A DNA stretch of 64,000 nucleotides from an uncultured Acidimicrobiales bacterium (GTDB lineage Bacteria > Actinomycetota > Acidimicrobiia > Acidimicrobiales > Bin134). The DNA lies in contig OX638344.1 in assembly GCA_951813555.1 (NCBI GenBank), forward strand, positions 1,178,001 to 1,242,000, read 5' to 3'. Below the pieces are notes generated by a model that saw nothing but the letters and a program-made list of their open reading frames with translations, made no database searches and had not been told where the DNA came from. Below, piece after piece: positions 32,591 through 41,071 of the stretch; positions within the stretch are counted from its first letter, which is position 1, and each line of letters starts with the position of its first letter. A program made the translations under genes and the position numbers.

Positions 32591-33782
32591 CGTGCAGCGC
32601 TTGAGTGGCCTTATCAGCGTGTTCTTGGCGGATTACACAGCTGATGCGGATGGGGGAAGTAGAGATCATCTCGATGTTGACCTGGTTCTCTGACAGGGTC
32701 TCGAACATGGTGGCGGCCACGCCGGGGTGCGACTTCATCCCCGCGCCCACCAGGCTTATCCGAGCGATGTCGTGGTCGGCGGTCACTCCGGTGGCGCCGA
32801 TGTCGTCGGCCACTTTGCGGGTGATGTAGGCGGCGGTGTCGGCGTCGCCGTCGGGCACGGTGAAGGAGATGTCGGTGATGCCGTGCTCCGAGGCGTTCTG
32901 CACGATCATGTCCACGTTCACGCCGGCGTCGGCCAACTGCCGGAACATGGCCGCAGCCACGCCGGGGCGGTCGGCCACCCCAGTCACGGTGATCTTGGCC
33001 TCGGAGGTATCAGGGGTGACTGATCGGATGATGGGTTGCTCCATGGTGGACTCCTCTTTGATCACCCAGGTTCCCTGCTCCCAGGTGAATGCGGATCGGA
33101 TATGCAGCTTGACCCCGTAGTTCTGGGCTACCTCGACGGAGCGCATCGCCGGCTTGGGGCAGCCCACCGCGGTCATCTCCAGCAGCTCGTCGAAGGAGAT
33201 GCTGGATAGCTTGCGGGCGTCGGGGCACACTCGGGGATCGGTGGTGAACACCCCGGACACGTCGGTGTACAGCTCGCAGGCGTCGGCACCCAGGGTGTGG
33301 GCGAGCGCCACCGCCGTGGTGTCGGAGCCGCCCCGGCCCAAGAACGTGACGTCGTTCTCAGTGCTCACTCCCTGCGACCCGGCCACCACCGGCACCCGGT
33401 TTGTCTCTAGCGCGTCCTGAACCCGGCCGGGGTTGATCTCCAGGATCTTGGCGTTGCCGTGATTGGTGTCGGTGATGAAGCCGGCCTGGCTGCCGGTGAA
33501 GGAATCGGCCGGCACCCCCAGATCGTGGAGGGCCATGCATACCAGGGCGCAGGCCTTGCGCTCGCCAGCGGTAATGAGCATGTCCAATTCCCGGCCCGGC
33601 TGGGTGTCGGACACCGCTGAGGCCAGCGATAGCAGGTCGTCGGTCTCCTTGCCCATGGCGCTTATGACCAGCACAACGTGATCGCCTCGGTCTCGGCATC
33701 GGCGCACATGGTCGGCCACCTCGCGGATACGGTCGGCGTTGGCCACCGACGTCCCGCCGAACTTCTGCACCACTAAGGCCAC
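32559..33782 (-). CDS. lysC: Aspartate kinase
   Basis: Aspartokinase of 407 residues that starts the aspartate pathway. The N-terminus ALVVQKFGGTSVAN, the VAGSQGVSTEN and GRGGSDTTAVALA segments and TDVSGVFTTDPR are diagnostic. Two C-terminal ACT domains (VTGVADRPGVAAAMF, SLVGAGMKSHPGVAATMF) bind the feedback inhibitor. GTG 33782 lies eight bases after TAGCGT (33791-33796). It is divergent from the cyclophilin gene with 78 bases between start codons. A diverged copy of its last 13 codons follows the stop. Confidence 0.95.
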   Translation of the reverse strand: MALVVQKFGGTSVANADRIREVADHVRRCRDRGDHVVLVISAMGKETDDLLSLASAVSDTQPGRELDMLITAGERKACALVCMALHDLGVPADSFTGSQAGFITDTNHGNAKILEINPGRVQDALETNRVPVVAGSQGVSTENDVTFLGRGGSDTTAVALAHTLGADACELYTDVSGVFTTDPRVCPDARKLSSISFDELLEMTAVGCPKPAMRSVEVAQNYGVKLHIRSAFTWEQGTWVIKEESTMEQPIIRSVTPDTSEAKITVTGVADRPGVAAAMFRQLADAGVNVDMIVQNASEHGITDISFTVPDGDADTAAYITRKVADDIGATGVTADHDIARISLVGAGMKSHPGVAATMFETLSENQVNIEMISTSPIRISCVIRQEHADKATQALHEAFGLSKLQS

Positions 33783-33860
33783 GACATAAAACGCTACCGG
33801 CCCCTGATGGATAGTTCGGTGGTTGTATTGCGAGTTTTTGGGGCCGCTAAGTTTCAGGCG

Positions 33861-35249
33861 ATGGCCACGAGCAAGAGGCAGCGGCAGCGTGATCGTCGGC
33901 AGGTCGCCCAGCAGCGGGCCAATGTAGCCGCCGTCCGCGGTCGGATTCGCTCTCGAGGAGCGCGGATCGCACTGATCACCGCAGCGGTTGTGGTGGCCGT
34001 GGTGATTCTCTGGCTATGGGCTCGAGGCGGGGACGAGAGCGCCCCGGTTGCCGGCGAAGACGTGGTGTTTCCCGAGCTTCCTCCACCCCCGGCTCCCGGT
34101 GGAGGTCGGACGTTCGAATCGGCTCCGGATCAGTTCCTTGATCCTGAGACTCGATATTCGGCCGTGTTTGACACCAGCCTCGGGGTAATTCGGGTGAGGC
34201 TCGATCAAGGGCAGTCACCGGAGGCGGTAAATGCTTTCGCGTTCTTGGCCGATGACGGCTACTACGACGGAACGGCCATTTTCTACACCGATGACGTCGG
34301 CGGGTACATCCAGGGTGGATCGCCCCACACCAATTCCGCCGACGATCCGGGTCCGGGATTCTCTGTCGCACCGGGCGAGTCAGCCGAATACCAGGCGGGC
34401 CAGTTGCTGTGGTCGGCCGAGGGCAATTCGACCGGACAATTTCTGTTCGTGGCCAGGGACGGGTTTCAACCTTCCCAAGCGGTTTCCGGCCTTACGGTTT
34501 TGGGCGAGACTGAGGACAACAGCCTGGGTTTGATCCGGACCATCCTCAACAGCCATGTCGACAATCCCGACACCGCTTTCGGAGGTCGGCCAGCGGAATC
34601 GGTCATCGTCGACTCAATCGACATACAATCCTCCGACCTCACCCTTGAAGGGAGCATTGATTTGAGCGGATGTCCGCCAGCAGACGGTTCGGGACCGACG
34701 GTTCTGGATTTCGACGGTCCCCAGCCCATGTGCCTGGACGTGTCCAAGCAGTACACCGCGGTGTTCGACACCACCGCAGGCGAGATACGGATCGACCTCG
34801 ACGTGGCCAACACGCCGATCACCGCCAACAACTTCGCGGTTTTGGCCCGGTATCACTACTACGACAACACGCTGTTGTTCCGGACCGATCCGGGCATCGG
34901 CATCATCCAGGGCGGGGCGCCCCACAACAACTCCCCGTCCGATCCCGGGCCGGGGTACACCATTCCCGATGAGGGCTCGGGGTTCGCCTATGAGCCGGGC
35001 CAGATCGTGATGGCCCGCACCGCGGCGCCCAACAGCGCCAGCGCCCAGTTCTTCTTCGCCGTCGACGAGAACACCGCCCTGCTCAACAACCAGGGTACTT
35101 ACGTGGTGTTCGGCCAGATGGATGACGAGAGCCTGTCGGTGGCCGAGGCCATTTTGGCCAGTCACGTCGACCAGCCCGGCAATCCGCTGGGCGGAGGGCC
35201 CGATCCTCAGGTGATCGTCAACTCAGTCATCATCGAAGAATCTGAGTAG
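33861..35249 (+). CDS. Membrane-anchored protein with two cyclophilin domains
   Basis: Peptidyl-prolyl cis-trans isomerase-like protein of 462 residues. After a basic N-terminus (SKRQRQRDRRQ) there is one transmembrane helix (ALITAAVVVAVVILWLWA) and then two cyclophilin-type domains (about 100-270 and 290-460). The second has LLFRTDPGIGIIQGGAPH, NSASAQFFFAVDE and VVFGQMDD, including the catalytic Arg and Phe; the first has FYTDDVGGYIQGGSPH and lacks the Arg, so it is probably inactive. ATG 33861 lies seven bases after TAAGTT (33848-33853). Likely an extracytoplasmic folding factor. A hairpin follows the stop codon. Confidence 0.88.
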   Translation: MATSKRQRQRDRRQVAQQRANVAAVRGRIRSRGARIALITAAVVVAVVILWLWARGGDESAPVAGEDVVFPELPPPPAPGGGRTFESAPDQFLDPETRYSAVFDTSLGVIRVRLDQGQSPEAVNAFAFLADDGYYDGTAIFYTDDVGGYIQGGSPHTNSADDPGPGFSVAPGESAEYQAGQLLWSAEGNSTGQFLFVARDGFQPSQAVSGLTVLGETEDNSLGLIRTILNSHVDNPDTAFGGRPAESVIVDSIDIQSSDLTLEGSIDLSGCPPADGSGPTVLDFDGPQPMCLDVSKQYTAVFDTTAGEIRIDLDVANTPITANNFAVLARYHYYDNTLLFRTDPGIGIIQGGAPHNNSPSDPGPGYTIPDEGSGFAYEPGQIVMARTAAPNSASAQFFFAVDENTALLNNQGTYVVFGQMDDESLSVAEAILASHVDQPGNPLGGGPDPQVIVNSVIIEESE

Positions 35250-35252
35250 CTG

Positions 35253-35278
35253 CCCCGACCCAGGATCTCTGGGTGGGG
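35253..35278 (+). terminator. Hairpin after the cyclophilin gene
   Basis: CCC-G-ACCCAG-GATCT-CTGGGT-G-GGG forms a strong stem with one mismatch just behind the stop codon and before aat. No T-run follows. Confidence 0.5.
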
Positions 35279-35284
35279 CAGAGT

Positions 35285-35959
35285 ATGGGCATGAGGCTGG
35301 AGCCTGAACCCAGCCAATGGGCGTTTCCGCCTGCGGAAACGGCTGACGAGCACGGGTTGGTGGCGGTGGGGGCCGATTTGGCCCCCGGCACGCTGCTGGC
35401 TGCCTACCGGGCCGGCCTGTTTCCCATGCCGTTGGGCCGCACTGACAAGCTGGGATGGTGGTCGCCCGATCCCCGGGGGGTGATCCCCCTCGACGAACTC
35501 CGGGTGACCCGGTCGCTGCGCCGGTCTTTGCGCCGCTATCGGATCACTGCCGATGCGGCCTTTGCCGACGTGATCGACGCCTGTCGGACGATCGAGCGCC
35601 CACATGGATGGATCTCGCCGGACATTCGGGATGCCTATGTGCGGTTGCACCGGCTGGGGTGGGCCCACAGCGTGGAGGCGTGGTCGGAGGACGGGGAGCT
35701 GGTGGGCGGGCTGTACGGGGTGTCGATCGGGGGACTGTTCGCCGGGGAGTCGATGTTCCATGTGGACCGCGACGCGTCGAAGGTGGCGTTGGTGTCGCTG
35801 GTAGGGCGGTTGAATCACGGTGGCGTTGCCCGGCTGCTAGATGTGCAGTGGGCGACGGAGCATTTGCGGAGCTTGGGGGCGATCGAGATTCCGCGGAGTG
35901 AGTATTTGGCGCGGTTGAAGGCTGTGGTGAAGCAGCCGTCGGCGCCGTGGCCCCGTTAG
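35285..35959 (+). CDS. aat: Leucyl/phenylalanyl-tRNA--protein transferase
   Basis: Aat (about 224 residues) adds Leu or Phe to proteins with N-terminal Arg or Lys, marking them for ClpS/ClpAP degradation in the N-end rule pathway. Signature segments are FPPAETADEHGLVAVGGD-like (VAVGADLAPGTLLAAYRAGLF), WWSPDPRGVIPL and LYGVSIGGLFAGESMFH. Start could be ATG 35285 or 35291; a GTG at 35273 lies within the terminator hairpin. The 3' end overlaps the convergent MOSC gene by 4 bases. Confidence 0.95.
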   Translation: MGMRLEPEPSQWAFPPAETADEHGLVAVGADLAPGTLLAAYRAGLFPMPLGRTDKLGWWSPDPRGVIPLDELRVTRSLRRSLRRYRITADAAFADVIDACRTIERPHGWISPDIRDAYVRLHRLGWAHSVEAWSEDGELVGGLYGVSIGGLFAGESMFHVDRDASKVALVSLVGRLNHGGVARLLDVQWATEHLRSLGAIEIPRSEYLARLKAVVKQPSAPWPR

Positions 35960-36522
35960 GACAGACGGACGACGGGGTCGCCTTGGTGGATGGGGCCGGG
36001 GTGGATGACTTTGGCGTTGATGCCGCGGAGGTTGAGGGCTCGGCCGACGGGGGAGTTGACGAAACGGAGGGCGTCGAGGCCGAATCGGCGGGAGAATTTG
36101 CCGCAGCCGGTGTGGGGTTCGGCGGTGACCTCGATGACGGCTGTGCCGATGGCGAGTTGAGTGCCACCAGGCAGGGATTCCAAGCTGATGTCGAGGTCGA
36201 TGTAGAGCTGATCGCCGGCCAATGCCCAGCGGTCTGTTGGCCCGGCTATCGCAGCAGCTGTGCGAGCGTTCATGATGTTGATCTGGGCGTCAATCAGTGG
36301 GCCGCCGTCGGATGTCTTGCTTGAGCCCCGCTGGTTCCAGGTATCGCCGACCAGGCCTTCTTCCATGCTGAGGAGACCGGTTTCCAGCACTTCCCGCAGG
36401 TCCACTGCTGGCCGGCGCACGATCAACTCGAGGGTGCCGTGGTCGGCGGGGGCTTGGCGGATATGGTCGAGGGCGGCTTCCAACTCCTCGGGTGTCCGAT
36501 GGCGGGCGGGGTCTGTGGTCAT
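35956..36522 (-). CDS. MOSC domain protein
   Basis: A 188-residue MOSC (molybdenum cofactor sulfurase C-terminal) domain protein. LELIVRRPAVDLREV, DGGPLIDAQINIMN, GDQLYIDLDIS and EPHTGCGKFSRRFG, with the conserved cysteine and following FSRR, are typical. Family members handle sulfur for the molybdenum cofactor or detoxify N-hydroxylated compounds. The ATG at 36522 overlaps the stop of the epsilon subunit gene (ATGA), so it is part of the accD-accE operon; the longer frame to 36639 is rejected. Its link to the carboxylase is unexplained. Confidence 0.82.
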   Translation of the reverse strand: MTTDPARHRTPEELEAALDHIRQAPADHGTLELIVRRPAVDLREVLETGLLSMEEGLVGDTWNQRGSSKTSDGGPLIDAQINIMNARTAAAIAGPTDRWALAGDQLYIDLDISLESLPGGTQLAIGTAVIEVTAEPHTGCGKFSRRFGLDALRFVNSPVGRALNLRGINAKVIHPGPIHQGDPVVRLS

Positions 36523-36713
36523 CGCCTGAGGGTCTGCTTTCGCCGACGGATTGCTGCGGGTGCGGTCCACCAGCGACCGCTGAACCGCCAGCGCGGTGCG
36601 ATTGCCGCGGGAGGCTGGTCTGCTGCGGGACGGGGCCAAAGAGCTTCATAGGCCGCCAAAATGGCAGTCACCTCGGCTTCGGTTGGCTGAGGAGTGATCT
36701 GGATGTTGCTCAT
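36519..36713 (-). CDS. accE: Acyl-CoA carboxylase epsilon subunit
   Basis: A 64-residue protein in the position of the actinobacterial AccE/PccE subunit, directly behind the carboxyltransferase beta subunit. The N-terminus PTEAEVTAILAAYEALWPR is the conserved alpha helix of the family, followed by APRWRFSGRWWTAP; such subunits bind AccA and AccD and are typical of actinobacteria. Gap to accD is 14 bases and the 3' end overlaps the MOSC gene. The sequence is short, so the call rests on the helix and the position. Confidence 0.8.
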   Translation of the reverse strand: MSNIQITPQPTEAEVTAILAAYEALWPRPAADQPPAAIAPRWRFSGRWWTAPAAIRRRKQTLRR

Positions 36714-36727
36714 GTCTTCAAGGACTA

Positions 36728-38284
36728 TTACAGCGGGATAACCCCGTGCTTGCGGGGCAGCAGTTCCTCCCGCTTGGAGCGGAGCATCTGGAAGCCGGCG
36801 ATCACCAGACGGCGGGTGTCGGCGGGGTCGATCACGTCGTCGATGTAGCCCCGCTCAGCGGCGATATAGGGGTTGGCGTAGCGCTCGGTGTAGTCGTCCA
36901 CCAACTCGGCCCGCCGGGCGACGGGATCGGCGGCCGACTGGAGCTCGCGGCGGTAGATGATCTCCACTGCCCCCTGCGGGCCCATGACGGCCAGCTCGGC
37001 CCCGGGCCAGGCGAATGACAGGTCGGATCCTACCGACTTGGAGTCCATCACCACGTAGGCCCCACCGTAGGCCTTCCGGGTGATGACCTGGATGCGGGGC
37101 ACGGTGGCCTCGCAGTAGGCGTACAGCAGCTTGGCCCCGTGGCGGATGATGCCGCCGTGCTCCTGATCGACTCCGGGCAGAAAGCCGGGTACGTCCACAA
37201 AGGTCAGAAGCGGGATATTGAAGGCGTCGCACGTCCGCACGAAGCGGGCCGCTTTAGACGACGACTCGATGTCGAGCACACCGGCCAGCACCATCGGCTG
37301 GTTGCCCACCACGCCGACGGTGTAGCCGTTCAAACGGCCGAAGCCGCACACGATCGACTGGGCCCAATGGGCGTGGTACTCCATGAACTCCCCGTCGTCC
37401 ACCACGGCGCCGATCACCTTGCGCATGTCGTAGGGCAAGTTGGGGCTGTCGGGCATGATGTCGCGCAGCTCGGGGGCCAGGCGCTCGGGATCGTCAGTAG
37501 CGTCGACCTGAGGGGGCTCCTCCAGGTTGTTGGCCGGCAGATGGCTGACCAGGAAGCGGACCTCGTCCAGCACCTCCTCCTCGGTCTGGCCCACGAAGGT
37601 GGCCACCCCCGACTTGGTGGAGTGCGAGCGGGCGCCTCCCAGATCCTCCAGGGTGACCTCCTCGCCGGTGACCGTCTTCACCACGTCGGGGCCGGTGATG
37701 AACATGTGCGACTTCTCGGCCACCATGAACACGAAGTCGGTCATGGCCGGGCTGTACACCGCCCCGCCCGCGCACGGCCCCAGGATCACGCTGATCTGGG
37801 GAATGACGCCAGAAGACTTGACGTTGCGGTGGAAGATGCCGCCGTAGGAGTCGAGCGACACTACCCCCTCCTGGATGCGGGCGCCGGCGCCGTCGTTGAG
37901 GCCGATCATGGGCGCTCCCACCGACAGGGCCAAGTCCATCACTTTGTGGATCTTCTCGGCGAACACTTCCCCCAGCGCCCCGCCGAACACGGTGAAGTCT
38001 TGGGCGAACAGGAACACCTTGTGGCCGTCGATTGTGCCCCATCCGGTGATCACGCCATCGGTGTACGGGCGTTCCTCTATGCCGCTGTCCAGCGCCCGAT
38101 GGCGGGCCAGCATGTCGAGCTCGTGGAAGGAGCCGTCGTCGAGGAGGTATTCGATGCGCTCCCGGGCCAGCATCTTGCCCTTGTCGTGCTGGCGGTCCAC
38201 TGCTCGCTGGGGCCCGGCGTGGAGAGCCTCGTGCTTGCGGCGCTCCAAGTCGTTGAGTCGATCCTTCATCGAATGCTCGGCCAT
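36728..38284 (-). CDS. Acyl-CoA carboxylase carboxyltransferase (beta) subunit
   Basis: Beta subunit (518 residues) of an actinobacterial acetyl/propionyl-CoA carboxylase that transfers CO2 from carboxybiotin to acyl-CoA. Segments typical of the family are FEKLDMLA-like (FHELDMLARHRALD), GALGEVFAEKIHKVMDLAL, GAGARIQEGVVSLDSYG, and the C-terminal GGIIRHGAKLLYAYCEATVPRIQVITRKAYGGAY region split by short variations. ATG 38284 is preceded by TAGCCT with a nine-base gap. Propionyl-CoA is the likely substrate, but Asp/Ile specificity positions were not checked. A biotin-carrying alpha subunit is not in this window. Confidence 0.93.
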   Translation of the reverse strand: MAEHSMKDRLNDLERRKHEALHAGPQRAVDRQHDKGKMLARERIEYLLDDGSFHELDMLARHRALDSGIEERPYTDGVITGWGTIDGHKVFLFAQDFTVFGGALGEVFAEKIHKVMDLALSVGAPMIGLNDGAGARIQEGVVSLDSYGGIFHRNVKSSGVIPQISVILGPCAGGAVYSPAMTDFVFMVAEKSHMFITGPDVVKTVTGEEVTLEDLGGARSHSTKSGVATFVGQTEEEVLDEVRFLVSHLPANNLEEPPQVDATDDPERLAPELRDIMPDSPNLPYDMRKVIGAVVDDGEFMEYHAHWAQSIVCGFGRLNGYTVGVVGNQPMVLAGVLDIESSSKAARFVRTCDAFNIPLLTFVDVPGFLPGVDQEHGGIIRHGAKLLYAYCEATVPRIQVITRKAYGGAYVVMDSKSVGSDLSFAWPGAELAVMGPQGAVEIIYRRELQSAADPVARRAELVDDYTERYANPYIAAERGYIDDVIDPADTRRLVIAGFQMLRSKREELLPRKHGVIPL

Positions 38285-38368
38285 TGCCGTGCCAGGCTAC
38301 ATGGGGCTCGGCTTGTTCAGCGTGTCGTTGCCATCCTGTGGCCGGCAGGGGTGGGTAGCCTCACTATT

Positions 38369-38950
38369 GTGACTTTGGATTCGGGTGGGGCGCAGCGGCG
38401 GGTGGCGGTGTTTTGCAGTTCATCGTTGGGTACTGAGCCGGGCTACGCCGCGCTGGCCGCCGATTTGGGGCGGCGGTTGGCTGATGAGGGCATTGGGGTG
38501 GTGTTCGGCGGGGGCCGGGTGGGCCTTATGGGGGTGATGGCCGACGCGGTGATGGCTGCTGGCGGCGAGGTGATCGGGGTGATCCCGAAGTTCTTGGACG
38601 AGATCGAAGTGGCCCACCAAGGGCTGACCGAACTCCATCTGGTGGACGACATGCACGAGCGCAAGCAGCTCATGTACTCGCTGTCCGACGGTTTCTGCGC
38701 GCTGCCGGGCGGGTTGGGGACGATGGAGGAGCTATTCGAGGCCGCGACCTGGACACAGCTGGGATTGCACGAGGGCGGACAGTACAAGCCGGTGGTGCTG
38801 TTAGACGATGACGGGTTTTGGGCACCGCTGGCTGGATTTCATGGTCAGCTTGTCGAGGTTGGCTTTGTTAAGCAGGAAAAGGCGGGGATCATCCAGCGGG
38901 TTGGTTCGATTGACGACGCCTTGGAGTTGCTCTATCCGTCGTCTAGTTGA
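38369..38950 (+). CDS. LOG family protein (nucleoside 5'-monophosphate phosphoribohydrolase type)
   Basis: Rossmann-like LOG protein of 193 residues, a family that cleaves cytokinin ribotides or AMP to free base and ribose-5-phosphate. VAVFCSSSLGTEPGY at the start, VFGGGRVGLMGVMADA, and the signature ALPGGLGTMEELFEAATWTQLG (PGGxGTxxE) are present. The open frame extends upstream across accD, but GTG 38369 lies seven bases after TAGCCT (38356-38361) and starts the domain. The 3' end overlaps the convergent nitronate monooxygenase gene by 19 bases. Confidence 0.88.
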   Translation: MTLDSGGAQRRVAVFCSSSLGTEPGYAALAADLGRRLADEGIGVVFGGGRVGLMGVMADAVMAAGGEVIGVIPKFLDEIEVAHQGLTELHLVDDMHERKQLMYSLSDGFCALPGGLGTMEELFEAATWTQLGLHEGGQYKPVVLLDDDGFWAPLAGFHGQLVEVGFVKQEKAGIIQRVGSIDDALELLYPSSS

Positions 38951-40068
38951 GTTGTGAGGGACTCGACCGCTTCTATGAACTCTTCGACGAGGTTGTAGAC
39001 CACTTGGCGGGTGGGGAGCACCTGGTTCAAGGTGCCGACGATTTGGCCGACGAAATAGTTGGCTAGCTTCTGGGCGCCGCTATCGGGGTGGTGGGACATC
39101 CGGTCGATGCGGCGGCGGGCCTCGCCGGTCAGGATGATCTGCAAGGGCATGGGCAGCGGATCGGGAGTGTCGGCCCGGTTCCATTCTTCGGTCCACGCTG
39201 ATTGCAGCATCCGGGCCGGCTTTCCGGTAAGAGAGCGGGATCGCTCGGTGTCGGATGATGCGGCAGCCAGAAATTTCTGCTTGACCGCCGGGCTGGTTTC
39301 AGCTTCTTCGGTGGCAAGCCACACCGATCCGCACCACACTCCCTGGGCGCCCAACGCCATGGCCGCAGCCATCTGGCGGCCACGGCCGATGCCGCCGGCG
39401 CCCAGCACCGGCACGGGGGCCACCGCGTCCACCACTTCGGGTATGAGCACCATCGAGCCGATCTCGCCGGTGTGGCCGCCGGCTTCGTATCCCTGGGCGA
39501 TGATGAGATCGACACCGGCGGCAACATGGCGCTCGGCGTGGACGGCCCGACCGGCCAACGCAGCCACCTTGGCCCCCGCGGCCTGGCTCTGGACGATCAT
39601 CTCCGGGGGAGGCGGGCCCAGCGCGTTGGCCACCACGGCGGGCTCGTAGGCCAAGGCGATCTCCAGCTGGCGATCGGCCCGGCGGCTGGAGAGTGGGGCC
39701 GCGGGACCCCAGTTGTGGCTTGGACTGTCGTCGTCGGGCAGTGGGGGCACGTCGTAGCGGTGGAGCATTTCGTTGAGGAACTGCTGGTGCTCCTCAGGAA
39801 TGAGCGCCTTCACTTGGTCGGTGTCCAGCCCGCCTTGGTCGGCACCCTCGTACCGGGCGGGAACGATGAGGTCGACGCCGAAGGGCCGATCGCCCACCTG
39901 CTCCCGGATCCAAGCCAGGTCGGTGTCCAGAGCCTCGTCGGTGTGCCCGGTAACGCCCAGCACTCCCAGCCCGCCGGCCCGGCTTACCTCGGCGGCCACA
40001 TCGCGGCAGTGGGTGAAGGCCATGATGGGAAATTCGATGCCGAACATCTCGGTGATCGTGGTGCGCAT
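38932..40068 (-). CDS. Nitronate monooxygenase-like FMN enzyme
   Basis: FMN-dependent TIM-barrel enzyme of 378 residues, similar to 2-nitropropane dioxygenases and FabK-like enoyl reductases. The segments IAQGYEAGGHTGEIGSMVLIPEVVDAV, followed by PVLGAGGIGRGRQMAAAMALGAQGV, are characteristic: flavin contacts plus the catalytic His. Its ATG has an AAAGGA Shine-Dalgarno element. Convergent overlap with the LOG gene; the substrate is unassigned (nitronates or an acyl/keto compound). Confidence 0.85.
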   Translation of the reverse strand: MRTTITEMFGIEFPIMAFTHCRDVAAEVSRAGGLGVLGVTGHTDEALDTDLAWIREQVGDRPFGVDLIVPARYEGADQGGLDTDQVKALIPEEHQQFLNEMLHRYDVPPLPDDDSPSHNWGPAAPLSSRRADRQLEIALAYEPAVVANALGPPPPEMIVQSQAAGAKVAALAGRAVHAERHVAAGVDLIIAQGYEAGGHTGEIGSMVLIPEVVDAVAPVPVLGAGGIGRGRQMAAAMALGAQGVWCGSVWLATEEAETSPAVKQKFLAAASSDTERSRSLTGKPARMLQSAWTEEWNRADTPDPLPMPLQIILTGEARRRIDRMSHHPDSGAQKLANYFVGQIVGTLNQVLPTRQVVYNLVEEFIEAVESLTTQLDDG

Positions 40069-40083
40069 GGGTGGTTGTTCCTT

Positions 40084-40959
40084 TCAGCCTTGCCCGATCC
40101 GGGCCTTCAGTTTCTCAGCCCGTTCGACCAGGTGCTCGCCCCCCATTCTGCCCATCAACTCGGGGAATTCGGCTGTTGGGCCGGCCCAGGCCAGCTCTTC
40201 GAGGCGGCCGAAGGTGGGGGCATCGTCGGCGATGGTGGCCACCTTCCGGAACAGCATGGCCAAATCCCGGTGCTCGGCCAGGGTGGCGGCCAGCTTGGCT
40301 GAGCCCCGCACGCTCACCTCCCACTGGCCCACTGCGTCGGGGATATCCTCCAGGTGGACGTAGTGGGATAGCACGGTGGCTGTGGAGCGGGCCCCCCAGC
40401 CGGGCAGCCCGGGGAAGCCGTCGGCGGTGTCGCCCACCAGGGCCAGGTAGTCGGGAATGGATTGGGGGATGACGCCGAATTTGTCCACCACCCCGTCGTA
40501 GTCGATGAGCTTCTGCTGGCGGCGGTCGTACTGCACGATGCGCCCGTTGCCAGTGACGCATTGGGCCAGGTCTTTGTCGGGAGTGCAGATCAGCACCTGC
40601 TCCACGCCTGAGACGACGGCAGCCTTGCGGGCGGCGGCCCCCAGGGCGTCGTCGGCCTCGTGTTCGACCATGGGCCACACGCAGAAACCGGCCGCGGCCA
40701 GTGCCTCTTCGACCAGCGGAAACTGGGCCATCAGCTCGGGCGGAACTCCCTCGCCGGTCTTGTAGCCGGGCCACAATTTGTTGCGGAACGACTCGATCAC
40801 CTGATCGGTGGCCACTCCGACGTGGGTGGCTCCGTCGTCGACGAGTTGGAGCATGCTGTGGACCACTCCTCGGGCCGCACCCCGCTCCGGGTCGCGGTTG
40901 CCGGGTGAGAAGTGATAGCGGAACAGCTCATAGGTGCCATCGACTAGGTGGATCCGCAC
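40084..40959 (-). CDS. Stand-alone 5'-3' exonuclease (flap endonuclease-like)
   Basis: A 291-residue protein corresponding to the N-terminal nuclease domain of DNA polymerase I without polymerase. Acidic metal ligands are visible in HLVDGTYELFR, VEHEADDALGA, CTPDKDLAQ and LVGDTADGFPGL, followed by the helix-3-turn-helix (PGWGARSTATVL) that binds DNA. GTG 40959 lies six bases after TACGGT (40966-40971), a leaderless start; the upstream extension to 41172 is rejected because it overlaps the thiolase. Probably removes RNA primers or flaps. Confidence 0.9.
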   Translation of the reverse strand: MRIHLVDGTYELFRYHFSPGNRDPERGAARGVVHSMLQLVDDGATHVGVATDQVIESFRNKLWPGYKTGEGVPPELMAQFPLVEEALAAAGFCVWPMVEHEADDALGAAARKAAVVSGVEQVLICTPDKDLAQCVTGNGRIVQYDRRQQKLIDYDGVVDKFGVIPQSIPDYLALVGDTADGFPGLPGWGARSTATVLSHYVHLEDIPDAVGQWEVSVRGSAKLAATLAEHRDLAMLFRKVATIADDAPTFGRLEELAWAGPTAEFPELMGRMGGEHLVERAEKLKARIGQG

Positions 40960-40964
40960 AGCCA

Positions 40965-41040
40965 GACCGTATCCCGTTGGATGGCATCTGGGCAGGGTCT
41001 GAACTGTTCGGTTATCGGCGTCCTGACCGTATCCTGTTGG
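40965..41040. repeat. Duplicated promoter segment between exonuclease and thiolase
   Basis: GACCGTATCC-Y-GTTGG occurs at 40965-40980 and 41025-41040 (15 of 16 bases equal). The first copy carries the exonuclease -10 box on the minus strand (TACGGT). The second carries TATCCT on the plus strand, a plausible -10 for the thiolase gene, which has an AAAGGGG ribosome-binding site. Confidence 0.65.
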
Positions 41041-41071
41041 GCAGCGGGGGCGAATCCACAAAGGGGATGCA

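Noticed and set aside
37139..38950. A 603-residue plus-strand protein ending in LOG
   Set aside because: The first 410 residues are antisense to the carboxylase gene and have shadow composition; only the LOG domain from 38369 is real.
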